Assembly (NCBI GenBank): GCA_030549175.1
Contig: JAUKUA010000002.1
Location: 4,340,001-4,404,000, forward strand
Length of the DNA stretch: 64,000 nt
Direction of reading: 5' to 3'
Source of the DNA: Lasiosphaeris hirsuta
Lineage: Eukaryota > Ascomycota > Sordariomycetes > Sordariales > Lasiosphaeriaceae
Below the pieces are notes generated by a model. That model did no database searches. It had not been told where the DNA came from and saw only the letters and a list, made by a program, of their open reading frames with translations. Below, piece after piece: positions 23,264 through 34,829 of this stretch. Positions within the stretch are counted from its first letter, which is position 1; the number at the start of each line of letters is the position of its first letter. The position numbers were made by a program, and so were the translations under genes.

Positions 23264-24924
23264 CCTGATGGGGTTTGGTATTGACAACGAACGGATTCTA
23301 CGTTTTGCGGTTGCTGAAACTGGGGATAGCTCCCACTGAGGGGTTCAGCATCATCCCCGGCTATACGTCTACTTGAACAAGTGTTGACCTCGATCCCCAA
23401 GTGGAGGGAATCGTCTAATAAGGATCTGCCGGATAAATATGCTTATTATGAATTACTGGGGACTGCCCGTGTGTGCTCTGGCAACCGACGATCCGGCCGC
23501 TGTTGCCGAGTGTGCTCGACGCTGGTTAGCAATTGGGGCCTGGGCTCGCAGAGATGCCATTGCCGATTTTCAGCTCGGGAACAGACGAGAAGAATGTAGC
23601 CATAAATGTTCACAATATATCTTATCATATACCCTCCCCTCCACCCCCCCCCCCCCCCCCCCCCCCCCCCCGCCCCCCAACAAAAAAAAAAAAAAAAGGC
23701 CGTGAGGCAACACCATACCCGGCGTTTTGGAGCATTCATTTGAGAGGGGTTCACAACATAAAACCAGGCCCTGGATTTTCTTGGCTCTGTCAAACTTGAT
23801 GGTAGTTAAAGTCCTTGACCGAGGTTCCCTTTTCCCTCTAGCCTGTGGTCCCTTCAAGTTGTGGAGACCTCAAATCGAAGCCAGTGGGTACCTTGATGAA
23901 CGCGCCGAACCAAATCTTGGCAACTTGCGTCTCTGCAATTGACAAGCTGGAAATCACGAATTGTCCTCTGCGTGGCTACACATATCTTCTCGTGGCCCGT
24001 CTGCCCAGGCCTGGGCGATCTAGGCCCGGTCGGCATACCAGGATGGAGAGGGGAAAACGGTCGTTAGCCGCTGAGCGATGTCACGAGCATGTGAATAGGG
24101 CTGGTAGGGTTATTTTTCCCTGTGCGGCATTTGCATTGATGGGGTGAGCTGAGAATTAGCGAAATGATGACCATCAGCACACAGGGGCAACAGGGCCGCT
24201 CAATTGGTCCGGTACTGCATTTGGTGTCGCAGAGAGGGAGGGGCCAAGCCACCGCCACTGAAGCCCCCAAGAAGCGACTAGCAAGGGTTGCGATGCCTTG
24301 AGGCCGTCTCGGGCACCGCAGGGGGGACTGGCTTTCCAGGGGGCCGCGGTGGATCATTTCACGTCCAGTCCAGATTCTCCCCCGACTCTGCGCTCCCCTC
24401 GTAAAAATCCCCTTCCGCTCTGAATCCTTCCCGTTTCCGACTCCATGGATTGATTGGTGCAGTCGTTCATTCTCGAACCAATTGACACATCTGGGAGCTA
24501 TTTTGGAGACTTTACGGTTTAATTTCTCCGCGAGCGACACCGTGACACCCAAGTCTACACTCCTTCCATTCTCGACTTCGACCCATCAACTCCTCCCCCC
24601 CCCTCTTTCGCTCTTTTCTGCTGCTTACCCGACGGCCTCCCCTCGGATTCTTTTTGCCTTTGCCTGTCTCTATTCTTGACGCTGTGTGACCCGCCGGTCG
24701 GCCACAGGTTCAACCAGAACCAGTTCACAAGTTCTGTGCAGTTGTGATCTGACGATCACAGACCCCGGGCGGCTCATTCCATCGCGGACGACGCTTCGGC
24801 AATCGACAACCTCGTCGGGATCCGTACATGCGACCCCGCTAGGCTGTGTGATTCCCGGACCCGGCCGCTGACCCGCTTGGAGTGCCGTTTGCAGATATCA
24901 CCTACTAGCGGGATAGGCGCAACC
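23264..24924. other. Divergent intergenic region with C28/A16 homopolymer block
   Basis: 1.66 kb between divergent genes. At 23644-23671 there are 28 consecutive C, then G, C6, and at 23682-23697 an A run. The 400 bases before the downstream ATG are rich in TC and resemble a fungal 5' leader. The frame on the minus strand at 24064-24552 lies in this leader and has no recognised motif. Confidence 0.55.
23644..23697. repeat. Homopolymer block C28-G-C6-AAC-A16
   Basis: Direct reading of the sequence shows the longest mononucleotide run in the window, followed at once by a poly-A run. On the minus strand this reads T16 then G-rich, a potential quadruplex-forming strand. Confidence 0.9.
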
Positions 24925-26043
24925 ATGCCGCGTCTCGCGCCAGGCCCGACATGGAGTCTTCTGGCCCTCGTTCTCATTTCTTGTGTACTTCTTCACCAGG
25001 CATACTTCGGCTCCGCCGTTGCACCCCCGTCTCTACTCCGGCGCATCAACGGCGAAAATGTTGTCCTCGCTGACTGTAGAGACGACAATGGGGTCGTGTC
25101 ATCGCAAATGGCCTACTTCGCCGCCGCCCCGGGAGCGAAGCCACAAGATGTCGCCGTTGTTCAAACAACCCCAGGGCAGGCCGCACTCTGGGTCAACAAG
25201 AACACGTCGGCCATCTTCACCGACACAGGCGTGACATTCAAGGCGACTATCGGAGCCAAAGTCGCCGATGGAGAGTTTGCAGGAACCGGCAACAACGGAT
25301 ACGGGAGCTTCAGCTGCTGGCAAATCTATGTCAGGAATCTATACACCTATGACAACACAGATTGCTCGCAGGTCTATCAATGTAATCACGAGAAGGCGCC
25401 CGGTAAGTGCTGACCCCTCACCGTCGTTTCACATGCACGCCGTGCTGACTGGATGTGTTTAGCCGTCCTGCCCACACCTGCCAGCGAAACTGCCGTGGCC
25501 TCGGCGACGCCCTCTAGCACCTCTGGCACCTCCGAGGCTACGTCGACGCCGTCTGCGCCTCCGCCAGCAGCAGGTGGACTGTCGCAGGGCGCCATTGTTG
25601 GGCTTGTCGTTGGCGTGATAGGCGGTCTGGTGGCGATAGCCACCGTCGCCTTGTTTGTGTACTGGCGGCGAGTGCGCAATAGCCAGGCGCCGGCTCGGTA
25701 CGAGCCGAGCGGCGGCTGCTGTGGTCTTTTTGGAAGAAGGGAACTCGTGCCGCTCCCGGCGGACGCCACGCGGGGCGGCGTTGGAGCCGGGCTTCGGCCC
25801 CTCGGAAAGCAGGACGTAAAGGGCGCCCCCGGCACGTACGAAATGGACGGCAGATGGTACCGCATCGAGCTTGCGAGCGAGAACGGCAAATATGAGTTGG
25901 ATGGGCAGGACAGGCCGATCGGGGCGGAGTCGAAAGACTCCAAGGGGAGCTACGTTGCAGAAATGCCCTCGCACCCATACTATCAACCCGAGCAACCAGC
26001 AGTATATGCGCAGACTGACGTGCATCATCTTGAGCAAAAGTGA
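24925..26043 (+). CDS. Single-pass membrane glycoprotein with Cys-rich ectodomain
   Basis: Two exons: 24925-25402 and 25463-26043; 352 residues. Intron 25403-25462 (60 nt) has GTAAGT donor and TTTAG acceptor; the joined codon gives KAPAVLPTPAS. The first ATG with a signal peptide is at 24925 (MPRLAPGPTWSLLALVLIS). The ectodomain (about 35-160) has an ADCRDDNGVVSSQMAYFAA segment and Cys at CWQIYVRNL, DCSQVYQC. A Ser/Thr/Pro stalk (about 163-198) leads to a membrane segment at about 203-226 (GAIVGLVVGVIGGLVAIAT). The cytosolic tail is about 125 residues and contains repeated short Y-x-(L/I/M)-x-G motifs (TYEMDGRWYRIEL, KYELDG). This is the general plan of fungal WSC/Mid2-like surface sensors, but the ectodomain is not one I recognise, so a sensor role is inference. 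Confidence 0.82.
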
Positions 26044-26407
26044 CGCTCCTCCTAGATTTTAGAATTAATCTCATTTCCGTTCTAATCCGGCTCGAGAGTG
26101 AATCACAACTGAAGAGAGGGAGGGCCCCACAGCAAACCTGCCCGTCACAAGAAAGAAGGGGTTCGGAGTGGAACCTATGGGTTCAATGCACCCCGAGTAC
26201 CTAAACAGCGGAGGAAGGAAGGCCAGGCCGCGGGCAGTGACCAGAGCTCCAATTGGACTCAACTCGGCAGATGACCACCTAGACCCCTCAAATTGGGCAG
26301 CCAGCCAATGCGCGGCACCGGAACTCGACATATCTTGATGCCTTTCCATCAAACATTGGCTTTCACATCTTCAACCTCCCTACGTCAGGGCACACCACCA
26401 TTGTTTT
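26044..26407. other. Short tandem intergenic region
   Basis: 364 bases separate the membrane protein stop and the GH31 start on the same strand. I see no TATA box of standard form and no coding potential. Confidence 0.4.
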
Positions 26408-29246
26408 ATGCCCACAATGCTGCACCAACATGAGTATGTCCCTCACCAGTACGAGCTAGTTGGCGAAGAAACCAGCAATGTTCCCCATGCGCCATTTTCC
26501 ATTACCCTCAAGTCGGCAGACTCGGCTCCTTTCGTGTTCCAGTTTGAGGCAATTCGCGATAATATTTTCCGTGCAACATTCACTTCAACTTTCCACCCAA
26601 TTCCGCCGTATCCAAGCGCCCAGCGTCCCGAGACTAAACTGACAAAGCGGCTTCCTATCGAGACAGCCGAAGGTCCACAGGGCAGGACTAAAGTCGTGAG
26701 AACAGCAGTGGCCAGAGCATCAATCGAGTGGTCTCACAGCCCAGTAGTCCGCCTTTACCGCCATGGGGCCACGGAGCCGGTATACCAGGATCTCGCCTTC
26801 CGCTCGTACGCCGTCGACGGGATGGGCATCGCTCATTACTCCAGCTACAACAAAGACTCGCTCTATGTCGGATTGGGCGAGAAAGCCGCCCCAATGAACC
26901 TCGGCGGCCGGGGATTTGTCGTTGCTGCCAGCGACACTTTTGGTTACGACTCGTACCACACCGATCCGTTGTACAAACACATCCCTCTTCTCATCAACGC
27001 AACGCCAAGCGGGTGCGTGGGGGTCTTCTCAACTTCCCACTCAAGGGCGACCTGGAGTGTCGGCTCCGAGATCGATGGGCTGTGGGGCAAGTTTAAGGTG
27101 TACCGGCAGGCTTACGGCGGCCTGGAGCAGTATTTGATCATTGGGGCAACGCTTCAGGACGTCGTTCACTCCTACGCCACAATAGTGGGCTTCCCGTTGC
27201 TCGTTCCGCGGTATATGATGGGTTACATTGGCGGCGGTATGAAGTACAGCATGCAAGACGTCCCGAAAGCTGCCGACGCGATTGTTGGCTTCATCGACAA
27301 GTGCAGAGAGAACGACATCCCTATCTCGGCCTTCCAGATGAGCAGCGGGTATACCGTAGCAGAGACGGAGCCCAAGACGCGTAATGTATTTACCTGGAAT
27401 CGACGTCGGTTCCCGGCCCCAATGGACTTTGCGAATCGGTGCCACAAGCGCGGTGTACGACTGCTTGCCAACATAAAGCCGTATGTCTTATCGAGCCACC
27501 CCCAGTATTACCTCTTAGCCAAGGCTGGGGCATTCTTCAAGGACCCATCGACTGGAAGTCACGCTGTAGCTCGACTGTGGAGTGCCGGCGGCGGAGAGAG
27601 TGGCGAGGGGAGTCATATTGACTTCAGTAGCACAGCTGGGTTTAACTGGTGGTACATGAACTGTCGAGAGCTGAAGAGAATCGGCATTGACGCAATGTGG
27701 AACGACAACAATGAGTTCACCATTCCCAATGATGAATGGGAGTGTGCTTTGGAGGTGGTGCAGGTGCCAACGGGTGAGAGGAGACGAGACATCGGGTATT
27801 GGGGGCGAGCCATGCACACGGAGCTCATGGCCAAGAGCTCACATGATGCGTGTGTGAAAGAAGCTCCAGAAGAGCGTCCACTCGTCCTTACTCGAAGTGC
27901 TACACCTGGAACCATGAGATATGCGTCTTGTTCGTGGGGTGGGGACAACGTAACAAGCTGGGAGGGGATGAGGGGCGGGAACGCCTTGGCCCTGAATGCC
28001 GGAATCTCTCTTCTTCAAGTATGTTTTGATTACCTCTGATCTTGGTTCACAAGGGCGGAACTGACGAGTCGCAGTGTTATGGCCACGATATTGGCGGTTT
28101 TGAGGGTCCTCAGCCAACTGCGGAACATCTTGTCCGGTGGTATGTTTTTTTTTTTTTTTTACTTTTGTCTTTTTTTTTTTTTCTCCTGCCAGGTTCCATC
28201 GCAGACGCCCTCCACTCTACCATTGGAGAAGATTTCTAACGTTTGTGATTAGGATTCAACTCGGTGTCCATTCTCCACGCTTCGCAATCAATTGCTACAA
28301 GACGTCCCCGGATGACAACCTGGTAGGGGAAGTGATCGAGCCGTGGATGCACCCGAGCGCAACCCCGTTGATTCGCACGGCCATTAAGCGCCGCTACGAG
28401 CTTATTCCATACCTTTATTCCTTATCGCTGAAATCACACTCGGAAGCCATACCACCCCAGCGCTGGACCGGTTGGGGGTTTGAGGTAGACCTAATGGTCT
28501 GGAGCAAGGAGATCATGGCCGGGGACACTCAGTACTGGCTTGGAGACACACTCTTGGTGGCAGGGGTCTATAAGCCGGGGAAGACAAGCATGGACGTCTA
28601 TCTTCCAAAGTCTCCAGACCATGATTACGACTTTGGATATCTGAACACAAACGAACCCTTCCAGCATCTCGTCTCTGGCGAATGGCACAATGTCGTTTCG
28701 ACGTGGCAGACGTCGATCCCGATATTGGCGAGGTGTGGCTTCGCTATACCGGTTGGCAAAAGCCAACCAACAACGTGTCACGAAGACGAAAGAGAGAAGT
28801 TTGGCATGGTCATGGATGACTGGAGAGGGGTTGAGATATTCCCACCACCTGCATCCCTTTTAGTAACGGATGGCCGTTCAATGGTAAGCTTCGAATATTA
28901 CTGGGTCGAAGACAACGGGACGAGTACAGACGAGGACACCAATGCTCTTCTCTGTCACATCAATGTTAAATATGCAGTATGGCAGGACGGTGGCACCATA
29001 GGCACCAGCGTCGTAGTTGTTACCTCTGGGGACTGGGAACCTCCCTGGGTTCAGAATGGTGTTGACATCATCCTGCCGGTTGGGGATACGAGAGAGATCG
29101 TATCCTTGACATCGGATGAGGGGTGGAGGGTCACCAAGGGTAACGATGATGCGAAAGGACGTAAAGTGTGGAATGTCGCCGTCAACTTGAAGTCGTTGGA
29201 TGGTGACCCTGGTAATGCCATGTCGGTGGATAGCGGCTCTGGTTGA
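26408..29246 (+). CDS. Glycoside hydrolase family 31 (alpha-glucosidase/xylosidase-like), intracellular
   Basis: Three exons: 26408-28018, 28075-28139 and 28253-29246; 889 residues. Introns are 28019-28074 (GTATGT, CGCAG) and 28140-28252 (GTATGT, TTAG; filled with two T runs). GH31 enzymes cleave alpha-linked glycosides with retention. The nucleophile is D433 in IDAMWNDNNEF, and the acid/base is D513 in SWGGDN. The short second exon encodes CYGHDIGGFEGPQPTAEHLVRW, a GH31 hallmark. Downstream SPRFAINCYKTSPDDN, EPWMHP and YELIPYLYSL complete the barrel, followed by beta-sandwich domains. There is no signal peptide. The SSGYT, NVFTWNRRRFP, NIKPYVLSSHP and WNDNNEF blocks resemble a bacterial GH31 subgroup rather than secreted fungal alpha-glucosidases, as far as I recall. 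Substrate is undetermined. Confidence 0.93.
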
Positions 29247-30172
29247 GCCATCGGCGTCTTTTTCTTTGGCACCATATGCCTAAAGGTTGCTTTCCGCATT
29301 TGATGTTCCACAGCGGTTTGTCACTGATTTGAGAAAACCGAGATTAGCAATAGTAAGGTAGCTTGACAGCCGCTGAAACCATTAGGATTCTACCGGCGGT
29401 CCACATCGGTGAGGGTTGTTGAAAAGCGAGTTCGAAAGTATTATATGTGACCAGGGGATAACGGTGGCGGCCCCCCCCCCCCCCGGCCTTTGAGCTTTGC
29501 TACGGTAGTATTTTGTCAGCAAGAGCTAAACTGTTCCTCGGACTCAATTATAGTGGCCGCCCGTCTCGCCCGTCTCGCCCGTCTCGGAGCCCCTACCCTT
29601 TTTGCCAGCGCCCAATCTTCCGGAACGTGCCAAGGCAATATGTCTCGCCTAATATGGTTTGCGACCCTGACGGGCGGGAAGCGGTCGTCTAGAAGGGTAG
29701 AAAAAAAAACTACATGTAGACGACGGTGCTCCGCACTCTGGCGGCACAGCGATTTACCCACGGGCTCATTGCAAGGGCCCAAGTGGGGGAGCGCAATATC
29801 GAGTCCCGGCATCTGGGCGAGCATCGCGCGCTAATTGATTAGATGGGAGCTGCAGGTACCTTAGCCTCCGTTGAGGAAAGGGTCTCTTTGGCGATGTCAA
29901 TATCCGGGACTGATTTAAATGCCCCTGTGCGCATATTGCCGCTCGAGATTGGGTCTCTGCACGTCCTCTCGGACGAACTGGGAAGCCGTGACAAAGTCGG
30001 GGACGGGTCTGGTAGAGAGGGGGGGGGGGGGGGGGGGGGGCACATATAAGCTAGGTCTCGGCAGCTGGGAAGGCAGATCTCCTTCATGTGCAGGTTAGCT
30101 GGTTGGGGAAGCCAAGACAAACCTCTTCATATTGAAGTTCTAGTTCTAGAACGAGACAGAGACAGGGCCACG
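29247..30172. other. Intergenic region with C- and G-homopolymers
   Basis: It contains a C run at about 29470-29484, three consecutive CCCGTCTCG-type repeats at about 29561-29590, and G22 at 30019-30040. An AGGTACCT palindrome is at 29854-29861. No gene is seen. Confidence 0.55.
30019..30040 (+). repeat. G22 homopolymer upstream of GMC gene
   Basis: Twenty-two consecutive G are read directly, about 130 bases upstream of the ATG of the secreted GMC oxidoreductase. The position is in its probable promoter or leader. Confidence 0.9.
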
Positions 30173-32134
30173 ATGCACTACCGTCTCCTCTCCGCATTGG
30201 TTGCGTCGGCAGCGGTCACGGCCGTGGAGGCCGTGGAGGCGGCTGCGGCTGCTGCTGCCACGTACGACTACATCGTCGTGGGCAGCGGACCCGGCGGCGG
30301 ACCGCTCGCCGCGAACCTGGCGAGGGCGGGCTACTCGACGCTCCTGATCGAGGCCGGCGGCGACGAGGGCGACAACCCGACGTACCGCGATATCCAAAAC
30401 TTCAACGAGGCGGCCAACGACGAGGCGTCCCGCTGGGACTTTTGGGTCAAGCACTCGGACGACCCCGAGCGAGAGCTCAAGTTCGGCCACACCACCTACG
30501 ACACGGGCGACGGCACCTTCTACATCGGCACCAAGCCGCCCGCCGGCGCCAAGCACCTGGGCATCCAGTACCCCCGCGCGGCCGTCCTGGGCGGCTGCGC
30601 CATGCACAACGGCGCCGTGTGCTCGCTGCCGCAGGACGATGATTGGAATCTCATCGTCAAGGCGACGGGCGACACCAGCTGGGAGGCCAGCAAGATGCGC
30701 GAGTATCTCAAGCGGATTGAGAAGAACGACTATCTCCCGGCCGGCAATGCTGCCCACGGGTATACCGGTAAGCTGCTGAACCCGGTGAGGAGGTGATGGG
30801 CGATGTGTTTTTTTTTTTTTTTTTTTGGTTGCGCTGCGCTGACTGGTTGCGACTGCTAAGGCTGGCTGGCAACCTCTGTCGGCGATGCGTCGTTCGCCAA
30901 GAACGTCAGCTTGCCAGGGACAAAGATCCTCAGGAAGTTGGCTGAGCTGACGGGCCAGGACCCCGATGCCGTCGGGACGCTTGTCAACAGCGACATCCTG
31001 GGCGACTACAAGAACAGGGACGAGATCTCGTCCTTTTACAACATGGTGTCGCATGCCGACTCGCAGGGCAAGCGGTCGAGCCCCAACAACTACATCCGCG
31101 CCACTCTGGCCGACCCGGCCAAGTACCCCCTGACGGTCAAGCTCCACACCCTCGTGACCAAGGTGCTCTTCACCAACTCGACCGGCGGCATGGCTAACGC
31201 GCCGCCCCGGGCCATCGGCGTCGAGGTCATGGAGGGCGCGTCCGTGTACAAGGCGGACCCCAAGCACATCGCGGGCACCAAGGGCCCCGTCTCGCAAATC
31301 CTCGCCAAGAGGGAAGTCATCATCTCGGGCGGCGCCTTCAACTCGCCCCAGATCCTCAAGCTCAGCGGCATCGGACCGCGCGAGGAGCTGGAGAAGTTCA
31401 AGATCCCCGTCGTCAAGGACCTGCCGGGCGTGGGCGAGCGGCTTGCCGACAACTACGAGGGCTCGATCCTCGCGCTGGGCGCGGTCCCCGTCGACAGCGG
31501 GCTGATCACGCTCATCTTCCGCACGCCGTCGGCGCCGACCAAGAACCGCAACATCTTCACGTGGTGCGGGGCCTTCTCGTTCGAGGGCTTCTGGCCCGGG
31601 TTCCCCGCCTACTACGGGCCCAACCAGTGGACGTGCGCCATGGTGCACATCGGGCCTAAGTCGCAGCGCGGCACCGTCAAGCTGACGTCGGCCGACCCGC
31701 AGGACGTGCCCGACATCAACTTCAACTTCTTCAAGGACAACGGGGCGACCGACCTGCACGAGCTGGTCGAGGCGGCTAACCTGCTGCGCGAGTCGTGGAA
31801 GTCGGCCGGGGCCCCCGCCACGCCCTTCCAGGAGCTGCACCCGTGCCCGGGCGAGCTGGGCAAGAGCGCCAACTGCACCGACGCCGCCCAGGCCGAGTTC
31901 TTCAAGCTGCAGGCCTACTCGCACCACGCGTCCTCGACGTGCGCCATTGGTGGTGATGACGACAAGCTCGCCGTGCTCGACTCCAAGTTCCGCGTCCGCG
32001 GCGTCTCGGGCCTGCGCGTCGTCGACGCCAGCGCCTTCCCCGTCGTCCCCGGCGCCTTCCCCGTGCTCCCCACCATGATGCTGAGCGCCAAGGCCACCGA
32101 AGATATCATTGCGGATGCCAAGAAGTCGTCTTGA
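30173..32134 (+). CDS. Secreted GMC-family FAD oxidoreductase (AA3-like)
   Basis: Two exons: 30173-30767 and 30861-32134; 622 residues. Intron 30768-30860 (93 nt) has GTAAGC donor, a T19 tract, and a CTAAG acceptor; the join gives YTGWLATSVGD. The protein opens with a signal peptide (MHYRLLSALVASAAVTAVEA) and an alanine run, then the FAD site YDYIVVGSGPGGGP (G37-P44). It also has GCAMHNG, SSPNNYIRATLAD, the GMC signature GGAFNSPQILKLSGIG (at about 355-370) and the catalytic His in SHHASSTC (H554). The place of the second catalytic His/Asn reads VPGAFPVLPTMMLSAKA, as in a subfamily lacking the common NPxLT motif. Codon use is strongly GC-rich at third positions, more than neighbours, which makes a long antisense frame. 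It probably oxidises sugars or alcohols outside the cell, supplying H2O2 or reducing partners. Confidence 0.93.
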
Positions 32135-33587
32135 GGGAAAGAGTACTGAGGGATGGGAGAATTGGAAGGATTCAGCTGGCCTTTTTGACGGGTTAAGCCG
32201 GTATAAATTGACGACGAATTTATTGTTATTGTTTATAAAGTGCTTGTGTGAAATTGCCGTGTAATGATAAAAGGGAGTTGCGGCGTGTTTTGAGAGTCGT
32301 CCCTGCTGTGTAACTGGCACCCTTGCTAGCTAAGTAGCACCTGCACTTTTTTTTGTTCCTCCCACAAGGTACAAAGTATGAGGGGGGTCAGGGAAGAAAG
32401 CAATCAATCCCCCTTGACCCCGTTACTTGAATTGAGGGAGGGAGGCACAGGCACGCGGCAGCGCAGGAACCAGGGCGATGGCAGTCCAATCACCTCACTG
32501 GTTAGGATTGCAGCTGAGACTAGCTGCGCCCACGATCGCGTCCTTTTTCCTCCATCTCGACGGCGCGGCACAGACGACTTTAGCATTTCCAGACTCTCTC
32601 TTCATGCCGACCAAACTGCGGCCCGCTGCCGAGGCAGGTTGCTATGAATCTTTCATTGAGCAGCCATGCCCGAACTCAACCCCCTCTACTAACTACCATT
32701 GAGCAGTTCCGGCTCCTCTTCCAGAATAAGCCGCAGTCAATCAGACGGGGATTTCAACCCTCCGCATTTCATTTACGTTGTCTCTTTACCCTTTCGTTAG
32801 GAATTTGATCAACTTTAGCGAGATTGAACCCTCTGTATTTTATTACCTGTTGACAGCCTTGACCGGCCTTGCTACTTGTGGCTGGAAGGCGGTGGGCTTT
32901 CCCTACGCTCACGTGAAATAGCCTGTGCGCATTAAATCGCGACTCCCGAGCTTCTTCTCCCGACGGCTCCCGTGGGTGCTATAGGTACTCCCGAGAGAGC
33001 TTCATGCCTTGATCTCGCTAGCTTTCTTATTTCTCCTCTATACCATCTATGGCGGGCCTCCCTTTGAGTATATGGCATTCCGTGGGCACGAGGAGATGTG
33101 TCTGCAGTTCTTGTGGGAGCCGTATTTACGGGGGGGGGGGGGCTCCCTGCCACCGCCCAATGCTTTGGCTAAGAGGGGACCAACGATGATGTCGGGGATC
33201 TCTCCGTATCCTAGAGCCCCGTTCGACAGCTCATCCAGTCTGAGGGGTGTGTGGTGGCGCTAGGGAAGACGAAGAACGTATCTTGAGGGACTGAAGGTTT
33301 GAGAGCAAACCTCGATCTCTCATATCGAACCACGTAAGGGCCTTGATTCTTTTCTAACATCTCTACAGACTTGATAGTTTAAGTAGTGCGCGCCTAGCAA
33401 ACACAGAATACTAATCCGCAGGCGGCATGATGAAGAATGCCATTTTTGCCGCTCTTGCTTTACCATTGCAAAGAAACCATAGGTGATGGTCTCGACCGGG
33501 ATACCTAGCTTGCCAACACTCTCTAATATTTTATACTATCCAATTTTCCCTTCTCCTATGCTAGTTCTCGCTTTTCAAGCGACGCTA
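32135..33587. other. Gene-poor region with G12 tract
   Basis: 1.45 kb with no convincing gene. A G12 run is at about 33130-33141. Base composition becomes more AT-rich from about 32650 on, as often seen at the edge of accessory blocks in fungal genomes. Confidence 0.45.
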
Positions 33588-34193
33588 TCAACGCTCCGAG
33601 GGGCCAGGCAAGACGCCGCAGCGCAACTTGAGGCACGCTCGCTTCTCACGAAGGGACCGCTCGCTCATAGTGATCCCGAGGTGGCGGAGGATATCTTCGA
33701 TTTGCGCGAGGGGGTTTTCGATCGATGTCGGTAAGCGTATTAGGAAAGTCAGGAATGGGGTTACCAGTCCGGATAGAGTAGAGAGGAGTGAGCTTTATAC
33801 TAGAAGAGGTGACGAACTTGTTGTTCTGGATTTGGACTATCGAGTTCATGGCGCTGGAAGGAGGGTACCTAGTTAACCTTTTTCTTCCTTCGGTCCCAGC
33901 ACTCGATACTACTTACCCGGCGTTGATCTGGGCCCCTAGCTCCCGTTTCATATCTCGGATTCTTTCTGCAATGCCTCTTTCATGCCTTGCGTTTCTTTCT
34001 GCAATGCTTCTTTCATGCCTTGCATTTCTTGCTGGAATCCCCGGATCTCATCGATAATGCCCTGGGCGCCCTGCATGGAGGGCACGTTCTGGATGCGTAC
34101 GATGTGTTCAGCAATCAAGTCGAGATCCGGTTGTGGGAGAGGCGCTTCGGCGACGGCGTGGTCCATGATGGCCGCGTTGATTTTCTTGATCAT
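33588..34193 (-). pseudogene. Small coiled-coil protein of a common fungal family, frameshifted
   Basis: The start is ATG 34193 (MIKKINAAIMDHAVAEAPLP). A helical stretch contains a 33-base tandem repeat (MQGMKEALQKET type, read from about 33965-34030) ending in TGA in its own frame at 33948. The next frame continues RIRDMKRELGAQINA to a GTAAGT donor at 33916; intron 33916-33854 ends CCAG. Exon two reads AMNSIVQIQNNKFVTSSSI, then LTPLYSIRTGNPIPDFP. At a C5/A4 homopolymer (33710-33718) the frame shifts again; the expected tail (QIEDILRHLGITMSERSLREK) continues in another frame to a TGA at 33588-33590. The NSxVQxQ...LTPLYxxRTGxPIPxFP blocks match a widespread short fungal family of unknown role. 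Two breaks, one at the internal repeat and one at a homopolymer, indicate a decayed copy or assembly indels. Confidence 0.6.
33962..34029 (-). repeat. 33-base tandem duplication inside the coiled-coil gene
   Basis: The segment reading (minus strand) GGCATGAAAGAAGCATTGCA-GAAAGAAACGCAA occurs twice in direct succession with one or two substitutions. It encodes GMKEALQKE(T/S)Q units and ends where the frame is lost. Confidence 0.75.
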
Positions 34194-34829
34194 TTTGGTC
34201 GGAGGTGTGTTTGTGAAATGTTTGCGAGAGGTTGTTGTGTTTACGAGACGACGTTGTGTTTGCAAGATGTTGTGTTTGGAAACCAGCCCCACACGGTCCC
34301 CCAATGTCCCTGCATCGGAGGGAAGTTTTTACCGACGCCCTGTCCGTCACGTACGTGGCTTTAGCTCGGACTCCGTTAAAGTGCGGCCTCAGGTTAAAGC
34401 AGCAGTAGGTAAGGACCACATCCAGCAACGGAAATTGCTAATGGTAACATAGGTAAGAGACATATGTGTGATGTTTTTGTATGCACCTTTTTGCTCTTGT
34501 TATACTTTTTTCTATGCCATATTTTTAGGGGCTTAGTTTGTTAGTCGTGTCGAGGACTGTTATCAAGGAGAACTTGCCGACGGAGTGTGGAAGGTTTGAT
34601 CCTGGGGTTCAGCTTTAGGGCGCTCTGTGCGCAGTTAGCTCTGCTGCTTTTGTGGAATACAACACCCTGACCCGATCTGATCATATGAAAATACACCGTG
34701 TTACATCTCGACGGAATATTGGCATCTAGAACTAAATCAACCCGAGTGACAATGAGACCTCCGTTTCTATCAAGGCTTTCGCTATTAAACCCTTTTCCGT
34801 CCTGATAACTATCAAGAAAGTAGGTGGTT
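34194..34829. other. Intergenic region between two decayed genes
   Basis: The first 100 bases are the leader of the coiled-coil gene (CAAACAC-rich on the minus strand). The remainder is AT-rich and shows no gene. Confidence 0.4.

Noticed and set aside
24064..24552. Possible minus-strand gene of 162 codons
   Set aside because: Lies in the TC-rich leader of the membrane protein, without motif or splice context.
29556..29592. CCCGTCTCG tandem as a regulatory array
   Set aside because: Only three copies in about 30 bases; not enough to claim function.
8419..32134. A biosynthetic gene cluster around the oxidases
   Set aside because: No polyketide synthase, NRPS, terpene cyclase, P450 or cluster regulator is present; the oxidases are of unrelated types.
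30146..32320. Antisense open frame of 724 codons opposite the secreted GMC gene
   Set aside because: It mirrors the GC-rich third positions of the real gene, runs through its exons, intron and 3' flank, and has no domain or splice logic of its own.
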